Shown piece by piece: positions 1 through 10,702 of a stretch of 64,000 bases of DNA. Made by a program: the position numbers and the translations under genes. The notes beneath the pieces are model-generated. The model was not told where the DNA came from, did no database searches, and was given only the letters and a program-made list of their open reading frames with translations. Positions within the stretch are counted from its first letter, which is position 1. Every line of letters begins with the position of its first letter. The DNA is from Parastagonospora avenae f. sp. tritici 18332-5 (taxonomy: Eukaryota; Ascomycota; Dothideomycetes; Pleosporales; Phaeosphaeriaceae): contig JAFJTR010000031.1 in assembly GCA_022559985.1 (NCBI GenBank), positions 1 to 64,000 on the forward strand, in the 5' to 3' direction.

Positions 1-531
1 TGGTGGAGTTGCGATGCGTTGAAGTTGAGATGATTGAGATATTTTGATTGTGGGGTGGCTCGCTACCTGAACTGGCTCGTTACGCGCACGGGCACTCTAT
101 CGCGCTGCAGAGGAAGCGCTACTAACATCTTGCGTATATAGGTATGCTTAGCAATGCCTCCACCAGTAGCTGAACATGTACCTTACGAGGCGCCAACGAT
201 GGGACTTCTGAGCTATCGTGGAAGCTTGTTAGTTTCTCGATTGAGTGTCGAGGCAGTTCTATTCTGCTGCTTGGATGTAAAGCTGTGGGTGGATGGACGC
301 GCTGTATCTTCGATGTGCTGAAACATGGTTGATAGGCAGTACTTGGTGGATGGACAAGTTCTGGTCCATTATCTCACTCACATAATCTACAACAAGGCGT
401 GATATGTCTCCCAGATAACTCGGTCGAACAACCAGAGATTTTCCCCACAAGAACGTTTGCGCAGATACACAAGTTCTGCTACCCCAACAAAGCCTTCTAT
501 TGACCGAAACAAACTACTCTATAATCTCTTT
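1..531. other. intergenic, left edge
   Basis: No coding region could be supported here. The stretch lies downstream of the monooxygenase gene. Its short open frames have no recognisable domain and no coding-like composition. Confidence 0.5.
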
Positions 532-2525
532 TTACTCCACAGTTTGAACCGTAATTCCTTTCAGCTGAGCTTGGTTCATGTAAGCCTCAATCATTGCGTG
601 GTATTCCACGGGGCCCCCACCCCATCCGCTAGCTCTAGCAGCTCTCTTAGCTTCTTTGAGTGTTTGCTGCTTCTGTAAAGCCTCTCCTTCACCGTTGTAA
701 TAGCCTGGTGTGCAGCTAGCCAGGATGGAATACCAGTGAGACCTTTTTTCGACTTGATCGGTATACCTATCTTCTGCCTCCTTGGAAACATCGATGATCA
801 ACGTCTTGGAGCATCCTGCCTGACTATGGGCTTCTGCCAAGATATGAGCAGCAAGCCGGGACAGCCCTTCGTAGTAGGTTGTCAAGTTCGGAGATGACCC
901 AACTCCCGCGACAGCGTAGAAAAACATGTTGGGAAACTGGTTGGACATGAGCCCAAACAAGGTTCCGAAGTCATTGCCTCTCCATTTATCGTGAAGGGAA
1001 CGTCCATCTCGGCCTATGATGTTTCCATCCATTCGATCTGCGGGAGTGGCCTTGGAAGAAGGGGAAAACCCGGTCGCGAATATCAAGACGTCCAGATCAT
1101 ACTCAGATCCATCTACAATGACCCCCGATGGACAGTAGCCCTGGACCCCTTTGCCATCGGTATCCACTAGCGTGATGTTGGCCTGGTTGAAAGCGCTCAA
1201 GTACTGGTCATGGAACGTAGGCCTCTTGCACCATCCCGGATACCAGGCCTTCAGCTTCTCAGCGGTTTCAGGATCTGAGACTTCGCGATCGACATAGGCG
1301 CGGCTTTGTTCGGCATGTTCCTCGTCGAACTTCAGCATGGACTGGAAAAAATTATCGTCCATCCGCGCTGAGGCAAATCCACGCGAACCAACGGATCCCG
1401 CGTAAGCTCGATTTGTAGTCCAGCCATCTCCCACCAAGTCGACAGGACGGTCAGGATCATCTGAGATGAAGTGATCAAAGTTGAGCTGTCGTTTATATTG
1501 CCACCCCTCCTCGTGGGCAACTCGCTTGTGCCAAGATATCACGTCCGTAAATTGTTGTTTGGCCCGGGGAAAACCATGTGATGCCGTACGTTGGAACACG
1601 TACAAGTGTTTCGCCCACTTGGCGAGCTCAGGGATAACCTGGACGCCGGTAGCTCCAGTTCCTATAACTCCAACCTTTCAAAGGTTAGTGACAAAGTTAT
1701 CAAGATACAGTTGTAAACTGTTCATTCACTGACCTTTTTGTCCTTGAGATTCACGAGTTCAGGATACTCCTGTGAGCCGCCTGTATATGCGTAGTCCCAG
1801 CGAGATGTGTGGAATGTGTGGAACGTGTTTCTACGAGACTTCAGGATGTCCAAACCAGGAAGCTCGGGAATGCGGGGAGAATAAAAGTATCCCCAAGCCC
1901 CAAAGACAAAGCGGGCCTGGATGGTCATATTCTCTCCGCAGAATCCAGGACCCAGGTTACGTTTCATGCTGATGGTCCAAGCTCCTTCCGCTTCGTTCCA
2001 CACCTGACTGTGAACTTTTGTGCAAAACATGGCTCGTAGATCCAGATGAGCTGCAATCCGCTCTGCGTTCTCGCGAATCTCATACCCAAACGAGTACCGA
2101 TGCTTGGGAATGTAGCCAGTCTCTTCCAGTAGAGGGAGATAAATCGATGCTTCCACATCGCACATTGCACCTGGGTACCGATTCCAGTACCAAGTACCGC
2201 CAAATCCGCCAGCGCTGTCAACGAGACAAATATCCTTGGATGAAAATCCCATTTTTATCAGGCGATATGCAAAAAGCAATCCGTTGTGTCCGGCACCCAC
2301 GATCAAGAATTTGATGCTATCATCGTGGCGAAGGGGCGGCTCCTGAGCTCGAATCGCCTCGTAGTCAGCAAACGGATCTTGAAGATAATCCTCAGGCCGT
2401 TCTGCTTGAAGATTCTTGTATTGCTTTGTTCCGTCGGAGCGGAGGCGCTTCTCCCGCTCTTCAGCATATTTCCGAATTGTGTGATCCATGGTTTGGGGGT
2501 GTGAATAGCCCGATGAAGTTTGCAA
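532..2525 (-). CDS. Baeyer-Villiger-type flavin monooxygenase
   Basis: Predicted FAD/NADPH monooxygenase that would insert oxygen into ketones or hydroxylate small substrates. There are two exons, 2525 (or 2489)..1734 and 1674..532, with a 59 bp GT-AG intron; splicing joins KDKK to VGVIGTGATG. The first Rossmann motif is VGAGHNG, followed by GGTWYWNRYPGAMCD, typical of this family. The second Rossmann motif GTGATG starts exon 2. The usual fingerprint FxGxxxHxxxW(P/D) appears as FHTFHTSRWD: His and Trp are kept but the glycine is not. Length is 632 aa from the ATG at 2489 (MDHTIRKY) or 644 aa from 2525; the start is undecided. It is transcribed away from the reductase gene at 4.5 kb. The substrate cannot be read from the sequence. 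Confidence 0.88.
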
Positions 2526-2601
2526 TGAGAATAAATGACTTATTGATTGCGGCTGCGGTGTGAAACCGAATGCTGAGTCGAGAAGAGGGTTCTACGACTA
2601 G

Positions 2602-2609
2602 CTATATAG
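2602..2609 (-). promoter_or_regulatory. TATA-like box of the monooxygenase gene
   Basis: A CTATATAG element lies about 80-115 bp before the two possible start codons. The MFS gene at 6.3 kb has a similar TATATAG element about 80 bp before its ATG. This is positional inference only. Confidence 0.4.
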
Positions 2610-4480
2610 CAAAGTGTGAGATAGGTTTCGTCACCTCGACTGTGTCGGACAATCCCTCGAAACCCGTTCCCTTGTGTCTGCTCGTCTACCTCCTGTGTAA
2701 GTGCTTACGTGTGCTCGGGGCGAGCGGATTGACCTCTGTCTTGAATTGAGTTTTATCACCATCATGGTCAGTTCTAAACTGCACACTTGGGCACAATCGG
2801 TTCTATCCTTCACTTCTGAATAGGCCACTAACCTATTAGGGTAGGAAGTAAACCTATTAAAGCAGTTGCTAGGCCTAAAGAGGTAATCCATCAAATCAAT
2901 TTCTCGCCTTTCGAGCCCCCGCGCTTCATTATTCCCGACCGTGCTGGAAAACTGAACGGCAGTTCAAAGCTAATCGGACACATTCCCGCGATCCGACCAG
3001 AACCGGAGTAGGACCATCGTTTGGTAAGCACAACATTCACTTGCCTCTCAACCCTGTGCCGGCCCGATAGGAGCGCGCACGGTCCCGTGCCGCAGCAGCC
3101 TTGGATTCACAAGGACTGCTAGTGACCCTGTGCACTGCTCAGCCAACGATCATTTGCAAGATCATCTTCCCCCACACTAGCGGTCCGTTCATCGGCACCG
3201 CAGTGACGGGTCTAAATAATTACGCCGACACGCTAATACAGGGTGTCCCAGCTAATGTAAGACTATTGAGAACGATGCGAGATCAACTTTCCATAGGAAA
3301 TAAGGTGCATGGTTAGGGATCTAGAGCAGGGCTAGATTTATCCAAAGTGTCACGATTGGCTAAGCATGTCGCAGTCAAACCCTGTCAGAGGGAGGATTGC
3401 ATTACTCGTGGTGACTACCTAGGGAGTACCTATGATTTAATGCAACATGTTTGGTAAGTAGACAGTCGCAGTAGTCGATGAAGCGAGGACACCATAAAAG
3501 CGAACTGTACTAGGTACAGTGTCTCCATACGGCAGCACGCATCCGGGTTAGGGCGGTCGATTAGTTGCGATAAATTCCGATAAGCTGAGTCTGTTCCTTT
3601 TGCACAAGTCTGACATTCTGTTCAGTGCCGTTCTGTTTTTTCCTCTGACATGATTGATTAGCGACGGGCCTTCAGATCGGTACACAATCGTACTGGCTAG
3701 AAGCCTCCATGATGTGGCTTTGCGTCCGTGGCCCTGGACCTCAGCAGCCTAGCTTAACACAGTGCATACGGCGTAATATTGCAAGGGAACCTACCAAGAG
3801 AGACCGGTCCAATCAGCTTTGCCGATAATGAGGAGTAGTCGAACAGAGATGGCTGCTTTCCCTCATGAAACCCTGCTATAGTTCGTCGCATGCTCTGTGC
3901 TGCGTCATATTGATGATCTACACTCAACAATGGATTCCGCAGCGATCCGATGTTTCAAATCAGACGTCCAAGTAGGGCCGGTAACAGTGAATACACTTTG
4001 CTAGCAAGTCCGAAAGTCCGAAGGTTTTCACTTTTCGCCAGGCACGCGATTCTTGGAACGAGGAGAAAGCAGCATTGGGTAGCAATGATAAGCCGAATCT
4101 ATGTGCATTGGTCAAGTACTAACGAGTAGGGATTAACCGAGCCCAGGTTATACAGTAGGCCCATAATTTGACCTGGAGGTCCCAGGTGGATGCCATGGGT
4201 CTCCGAGGTAGAGCCAGGAATGACATCGTAGATTGTATCGAAATGCATTGCGAAAGCAATGTGGCGATGAATCTAGAGCATGCAACTGTTGATTCATTTT
4301 TTGGCGGTAGATCCGAGAAGCCAAGTGTTCGCAAGGTCTCGGAGACCATCTTCTTTGAACATGCATGAAGCTAATGGACCTCGGGAGACAGCTATTTAAC
4401 ACGAGCTACCGCCAAACTATACAGCAAACTCACGAAATTTTCCAAACAACTTTTGAAACAATCTTCTTATCCTATTCGCT
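2610..4480. other. long divergent intergenic region
   Basis: About 1.9 kb between the divergent monooxygenase and reductase genes. It probably contains both promoters. Short open frames at 4119-4402 (minus) and 4168-4368 (plus) showed no family resemblance. No repeat or RNA gene was seen. Confidence 0.45.
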
Positions 4481-5444
4481 ATGACTACCCCTTCTTTACC
4501 AATCATTCAGTTGACCATTATTGGGTGCGGTACGCTTGCGTCCGGTATCGTCGATGGCCTCAGACACCAACCGAACCTTACCAGATCCTACCGGCTCGGT
4601 CTAACAGGAAGACGAGAAGAACATGTCAATTTTCTTAAGAAGAAATATCCAGAGGCACTCGTTACCGCCAACAACTGTGACCCCCGTGTTTGGGCCCCTG
4701 TCCCAGGAGCCACGGCACATTTGGTGGTCATTGGAACCCAGCCTGAGTTTACAAAGACCGTATGCACCGAGATCCACGGTATGATCGAATCATTCTGCAA
4801 GGACAATCCTCCGGTCATTCTTACCATGTGTCCTGGCATCACGATCTCCCAGCTGCAAACTTGGCTGCCTGCCAATAACCCAATCATTCGTTCGATGCCC
4901 AACACGCCAGTCGCCGTGGGCCAAGGTGCTACGGCATTGTTCGCGAACAAATTCGTCACATCTGGGTCGATCAATGAGATCAAAAAGGTCTTCTTGAACG
5001 TCTCTCCCTGCGTTGAATGCCTAGACTGCGAAGATCTTCTGGACGTTGTGGCCTCGGTTTCAGGGTCAGTAAACTCTATATTACCAACAATCTGTGTTCT
5101 CCCTCTGGTCGGGCAGTCACATGCAAATGAATCACTGCTGACACGAATCTAGTTCGGGGCCTGCTTATTTATTCTACATGGCGCAAGCAATGGTAGATGC
5201 TGCCATTGCGAAAGGATTGCCTGACAAGCAGGCAAAATCTTTGGTCATTCAGTCGGTCATCGGCGCAAGCATGCTGGCACAACGCATGCCTCAATCTTTG
5301 ACCGAGCTTCTTGACGATGTGTGTGTTCCTGGTGGGAGCACAGAAAAGGCCATGGCCACTCTCGACTTGCATGGGGCTAACGATGCAATCCTGAAAGCGG
5401 TGCATGTGAGCTGGCAAGCAAACCTGGAGATGGGCAAAGTTTGA
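4481..5444 (+). CDS. pyrroline-5-carboxylate reductase-like protein
   Basis: Member of the P5CR (ProC) family, which reduces pyrroline-5-carboxylate to proline with NAD(P)H. Exons are 4481..5064 and 5153..5444, with an 88 bp GTCAGT...CTAG intron; the product is 291 aa, normal for the family. The N-terminal Rossmann motif is IIGCGTLASGI. The NADP domain contains RSMPNTPVAVGQG. The dimerisation/active-site domain is split by the intron and restored as SVSGSGPAYLFYMAQAM, ending with VPGGSTEKAM. As I recall them, housekeeping fungal enzymes have GCGTMG in the first motif, so GCGTLASG suggests a diverged paralogue. Its neighbours are a flavin monooxygenase and an MFS transporter, so it may supply a specialised metabolite rather than bulk proline; that is inference. 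Confidence 0.9.
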
Positions 5445-5770
5445 GCAGGATGAATTTGTGGCAGGTGTTCATACTGGTCTCTCTTGCTAGAGAAAGTTTC
5501 TTTGGATGCAATACATTCGCAAGTTGGCAATCATTCATCTGTTGTGCATATTCGTCACTTGTGTGCGTGTCATGGACACAATTAATGCGCTACAATCTCG
5601 CAATCCGGACTCTTCCACTGTCCGGACACATTATTTTACCTGGATCTGTTAAAAATGATGCCATTGTGAATTATTGATGCCGTCTTACTGTTAAGCCTTT
5701 GGGATCTTGTTCCAGATCTACATTCAACAGGGCTAAAGGGCCGTTCCTAGTTCTTGACGACGTTTACTTC

Positions 5771-5844
5771 GCTAGCGGCATGCGGGATTTTTTTAATTGT
5801 ACTACAGTATCTGGCCGCATCGCAAATGCACACCGGCCGCTAGC
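5771..5844. repeat. inverted repeat
   Basis: GCTAGCGGC at 5771-5779 is the reverse complement of GCCGCTAGC at 5836-5844. A nested ATGCGG/CCGCAT pair sits inside. It could form a hairpin or mark a short element remnant; no target-site duplication was found. Confidence 0.5.
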
Positions 5845-6237
5845 TTCCAAGGTTACGCCGCAACGGCCCGTACTCTCCCGCCGGTTCCCGGTGCTTACGC
5901 TGCTTACGAGGCCCCCTCCATTTGATGTTTCAGAGCCTATAGATACCCCACGATCTCTGAGAGCTAGACAGAACAGCCCCTTACTAACTTCTTGACCCTT
6001 GCATGCACCGTTCCTTATCCGAACTTCTACCTACTACACTAGTGCGACGTCAGGACATTATTTGGGCTTCAGGCTGTGGCAATTGCAATGCCGGCAACTG
6101 CAACAAAACCATAATCGAGTCTACTAGTGTTGACTCAGCGCTAGTCCGGAATGTCCGCGGCCAGGTCCGAGTGAATACATGGTCACCTTTGAGGAGAGGA
6201 GATATGCTTCTTCTTGGCATTGTGTTTCATTCTCTAC

Positions 6238-6244
6238 TATATAG
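6238..6244 (+). promoter_or_regulatory. TATA-like box of the MFS gene
   Basis: TATATAG lies 76-82 bp before the ATG at 6320, a normal fungal spacing. Confidence 0.45.
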
Positions 6245-6319
6245 AAAAACATCTGGTATCAATATTTAGGCTTCACGCCTCTGTATCTTCTTCCAACAAC
6301 TACTTTACCCTTCTCTATC

Positions 6320-7830
6320 ATGTCTTACAAACCCACTTCTATGAAAAAGAACATGACGCTGAAATTGAAACGCTCTGTATCATCAAATTTCATTTCAATT
6401 CACTCGCTAGAGCCTCGCCCGCTAGAGCTTCGCCCACAAGAACGTCACTCGCAAGAGCCTCCCTCACAAGAGCCACCCTTGCAAGAACCGCCAGATGGAG
6501 GATTGGTAGCTTGGCTTCAGGTCCTTGGGGCCTTTTTTCTTTGTTTCAGTTCCTCGTGAGTCTTTCCCAAGGAATCGAATCAGGGCAAAAGCGTGCACCT
6601 ATACAGCACCATCTATCTCTAATGCTAATTTGTCTGCTTCTAGGGGGCTTACCGTGTCGTTTGGAGCATGGGTAGACTATTTAAAACAAGGCTTTCTCTC
6701 CAACTACAGCGAATCAGCTATTTCCTGGATCGGCACTGTCCAGGGCTTTCTTATGGTCTTCGTCGGCGTCGCTATAGGCCCCGTCTTTGACCTCGGATAC
6801 GTACGCCTACTGATCGGAGTCGGAATGGTACTGAACGTGCTGGGATTTCTCCTGACAGGCTTTGCTCAACACTACTACTCGACATTCCTGTCTCTGGGCG
6901 TGCTCGTTGGTCTCGGCGGCGCATGTCTTTTCACTCCAGGCGTGGCGATTGTTGCTCAGTATTTTACCACCAAACGGTCTACAGCAACTGGTATTGCATC
7001 AGCTGGAGGCAGCGTGGGTAAGTTACCACAGTCTGAGATAGAGTATCTTCTTGGCCACCTACTAACAATCTTGTATAGGAGGCTTGCTTTTACCTATTGC
7101 GTTCCGTAGAATCACCACTAGCATTGGCTACGGCTGGGCGAATCGAATCTTCGGACTCACCATCCTCACGGTTCTGCTTATATCTCTCTCGATCATGAAG
7201 CCCCGGACACTTCCGTCTAATCGACGCAAGCTTTTCGATTTGAAGGCCATCATGGAGCCAGCTTATCTACTTTTCTGCCTTGGCTTATTCGCAGTCTGGA
7301 CCGGAATGTATTTGCCTTTCTTCTACATCCCCCTTTACGCACGGCATGTCCTACACGTTTCTGAAGATCTTGGTTCTTACATGCTGGCTTTTATGGGCGG
7401 TGGGTCGGTATTCGGGCGTATTATCACGAATGTTCTTGCCGACAAATTTGGCGCCATACAATCTTTTCTTCCTGTCACCTTCATTCTAAGTTCTCTTGCT
7501 TTCGTCTGGATTGGCATCAAAGATACAGCTGGGACCATTGTATTTTGCATTTTGTATGGCTTCTTTTCAGGAGCGTCCATCTCATTGACGCCGGTCATGC
7601 TCACCGCGGTTTCGCCAGACCTAAGTGTAGTTGGCACGCGACTGGGAATGGCTTTCACCTTTGCAAGCTTTGGATTACTGATTGGCAGCCCTATTGGTGG
7701 CGTCCTGATTGGAACCGAAGTTGGATATACTGCTGTTCAGGTATTCAGTGGTTCCACAATATTGATCGGGTTCGCTTTACACTCTATTTCAGGCTTATTG
7801 ACAGCAAGGAAAGGCTATCTGAGGACTTAA
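6320..7830 (+). CDS. monocarboxylate-type MFS transporter
   Basis: Predicted plasma-membrane major facilitator of the monocarboxylate porter (SLC16-like) type. Three exons: 6320..6555, 6644..7017 and 7079..7830; both introns are GT-AG and keep frame, giving 453 aa. A hydrophilic N-terminus with degenerate repeats leads into PPDGGLVAWLQVLGAF, the family signature before TM1. Spliced exon 2 continues GLTVSFGAWVDY and SESAISWIGTVQGF. Several hydrophobic helices follow, with RSTATGIASAGGSVGGL around the second intron and a C-terminal half ending KGYLRT. Fungal members move organic acids, riboflavin or metabolites. Placement beside an oxidase and an amino-acid-type reductase fits a role in export or uptake for that set. 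The substrate is unknown. Confidence 0.92.
6406..6495 (+). repeat. six 15-bp tandem repeats in the MFS N-terminus
   Basis: Six exact-length 15 bp units, such as GCTAGAGCCTCGCCC, run in register with the reading frame. They encode a degenerate five-residue unit of the type (Q/L)E(P/L)xx ahead of the first membrane helix. Units differ by point changes, so this is an aged minisatellite. Confidence 0.85.
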
Positions 7831-8210
7831 ATATCTTTAGATCACAAATACAGCCTAATTGTATGATCCTCAATAGGAAAATTTTCTATCCAGATCAGCG
7901 ACAAAGTTTGAGCCGCAGTGGCTCGTGAACATGGCATTATGCCGAAAGACCTGCAACACAAGCGCGTTGGCCGAGCCGGCAACGGCGGTGATCATGTCTC
8001 CACTCTGGGCTGCGCTAAAGCTTCAACGCATCATCAGCCACTCATGCTCCGAGAGGTACTCTTGGAAGTTTGGGTTGGATGTGAGATTGGAGGCTTGAAT
8101 GTGTTCGTGGGAAAAACCGGGGTACTTAATACTTTGCCCGGCTGGAGAGATTTTATAGAGTACGACATACAAGTGCTAGGTATTAAATCCCCCTCAGAAC
8201 CTATAGAACT
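7831..8210. other. convergent intergenic region
   Basis: Lies between the 3' ends of the MFS gene and the kinase relic. Nothing recognisable; it probably holds both 3' untranslated regions. Confidence 0.45.
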
Positions 8211-10702
8211 TCATTTGCTTACTCTTGAACCGATGCACTGACACACAAACTCGAACCAAGGAGGAAGAATCAGAATCGTCTTGGCGATTTCCGCAGCAGT
8301 AGGGCTTGCTTTCCTGTCCAAGGAAAGCATCGGCAATATACAATTTGATAACAGTTTGGATTGCCGAAGGCTTTGCTCGACCATAGAGACGTTCTCGCTG
8401 TAACGGAACGGTCTGTGTTCAGCACCTGTGGCGCAGGACAGACGGCTGTGAAAATCAGTCAACGACTGACCCTGCCAGACACTGAGCATGTCGCAGAATA
8501 CGCAAACTAAGGCAAAAAATGTCCGTGCTTCGACCGTGACGACTCAAGCCTTGCAGAGTGAAGAACCGGTATGTCTACTCGGGTGCGGCGTACATAGATG
8601 ATGATCGACAGGATTTGTCCGTGGACGTCGTGTGGCCAACAGCAAAGGTGTTGGACGAGCTGGAGCCCGTGAAGAATATGCTGCTGCCTCTATGAATGAT
8701 GTTTGACGGTTTAATATCTTGGTGTCGAATGCCTTGGCTGTGCATGTACTCGAGAGCAGAGGCCAGACACACGAACCAGCGTCGTATCCAGTCGCCCCAT
8801 ATCCTCTTTTTCTCCAAATCATGCTCTTGCTCACTGTCTCTCTCTAAGAACTCTCGTGGTTCGTTATCTCCCACGGGACTCATCAGCAGACAGTAGAAGT
8901 GCCTGTTGTTGTACTTCTGTTCTTCATAAGTTCCTATGAGTGTCACAATATGGGGATGATTAAGAGCTCTCAAGTTCTCTGCCTCATCTTGCACTATCTT
9001 CAGAATCTTTTGGCGATCGCGAATCGGAAGTTTGACACGCTTGCGGACAAAGGACGAAAGCTGTTGATCCTTGAGGCGGACCGCCTCGACCATGCCGAGT
9101 GATCCTTGTCCGAACATCGAGCATACCTCTAGTAGCTCTTCATCAGTTGGACCAAGGACTAGATGTTGATCGCCCCAACCGACATGACTTGCGTCGAACT
9201 GAAACATCGTTGTAGAAGCTTGAGTGAGAATCTCGATGGAGACTGTAGGCTCACTACTCTTGTGGATAAAGCCCAGACGGCTCAGGCTCGCTTGTCGCTC
9301 GCAGCCACCGTACACGTTGACTTGATTCATCTCCAGCTCGGGTTGTGCATTTGATTCGTTCATGCTCCCACACAAGGTCCGCTCGTTGCTATTGACTATT
9401 CTGGATTCGTTGTGTGCGCCTTGAGAGCCAATAGCGACAGAGCTTCCGGAACTCTGCATGATTTTGTATGGGCTTTCTGATTTTGGCAGTTCTTTTGGGT
9501 AATGTGCGTTTTGATCAATGCCAATCATGGTCGCTGCCTTCGGCCAAGCGGTCGTCGCATCTTCTCCAGAGCTTTCGATTGGTAGACCGGACGTTGCATT
9601 CGACATATAACTCTGTGCCTTGGAAAGACCATCTGGGGCATCTCGGAGCTCATTACTGGAGCGGTCTAAGAGTAGTCGATCGGCGTCGCGATAATTCCCT
9701 GAAACACGACGACCTTCTTCGCTCACGACCTAGCGGGCCGTTTGTCTGTTTTAGAGGTGATTTGCAAAAGCCGCGGTAATTTTCTTCGCGCAAGTTGATA
9801 CTATCGCTGGAAACTGAGCGCTGAACAATCGCTTTGCCACGTTTGTAGTTGTCATCTCCGCAAACTCCTTTGTCTCGGACATACAAGTTGTACATATTAT
9901 GCAGCCACTTTTTATGTGAACTCTCATCCAGTATCTTGGTCGCGAACTCTTGCGCCTGATTTTCTATGGCTATAACGCCTGTTGAATGCCATCGCGGTTC
10001 CTTGGCGAGAATGACAGCCACGGGTACCTCATAAGATGTAACACCATCGGCTTTAGCAACGCCGAAATTGTGGTCAATGGTCATTCCATGAAGCGGCGAA
10101 AAATGAGATGATGTTGTTCAGAAGGCGGCGTTTGTGTTCGCATTCTCTTCCAACAACTGTAGCGAGCGGTCCTCCACATATCTATGGTCATAGGTGAATG
10201 TGTTTTGGGGTGCAGGATCCACCTGAACAGCCATCAGCAATGAGCTTAATCGATTTTTCTTACGCTCAATGACTGCGACCTCGTCCCTGGAAAATCTCTC
10301 CTGGGTCGGTACACGCTTCTCTTCGGCCGCTTGTGATGCGTGAACCTGAGGTCGGTCAGACTGCGAATCGTCCTCCACTTTGAGAGGTACACCACGACGA
10401 AGCCCCGGATGTTTGACATGTATCTTTTCTGTCTGTTGCAAGCTTGATATGCGTCCTTGAAGAAGACTGGATGTTCTGTCCCCGCTTGGGACGGTAGCTG
10501 TGATGACGTACGGACTATGAAGCCTTACTTTTGGGTTGTGGAAGGGATCGTAAAATGTGTCGTCAAAGACAGCGTACACATCAGTTTCTGCGGAACGACG
10601 GTCTATGGGGTCATCAGTGAATCTTCTTTTTTCCTTGCGGCGGTTGGGCCCTAGTGATATCGGCATCTTATCCCCTGGTGATCCTGACATATTTCGATAC
10701 AC
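8211..10702 (-). pseudogene. degenerate serine/threonine protein kinase
   Basis: Remains of a fungal kinase of about 800 residues with a long N-terminal region. The kinase part (about 9190-8240) shows a glycine loop GQGSLGMV, a candidate ATP lysine in VRKRVKL, HPHIVTLIGTYEE, and a catalytic loop IRHQDIKPSN with HQD for HRD. The metal-binding DF(G/S) site reads FTGSSSS, so its aspartate is lost. The activation segment ends MYAAPE and is followed at once by an in-frame TAG (8575-8577). Further on, TDIF and VCVFCDMLSVWQG are in different frames around a run of six T near 8530, as if one T were extra. Near 10.1 kb, the readable text FRRFME is in another frame from the residues on both sides. A change of frame near 9.73 kb could instead be an intron (donor GTATCA, acceptor TTTCAG). 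These features suggest a pseudogene; assembly indels remain possible. Confidence 0.7.

Larger units (their letters stand above)
5445..6319. other. intergenic region upstream of the MFS gene
   Basis: No coding sequence recognised. It contains an inverted repeat (5771-5779 with 5836-5844) and a TATA-like element at 6238-6244. The 5820-5930 stretch is relatively GC-rich. Confidence 0.45.

Noticed and set aside
1..7830. Complete secondary-metabolite cluster
   Set aside because: No synthase, terpene cyclase or cluster regulator is present in the window, so only a partial or minimal set can be claimed.
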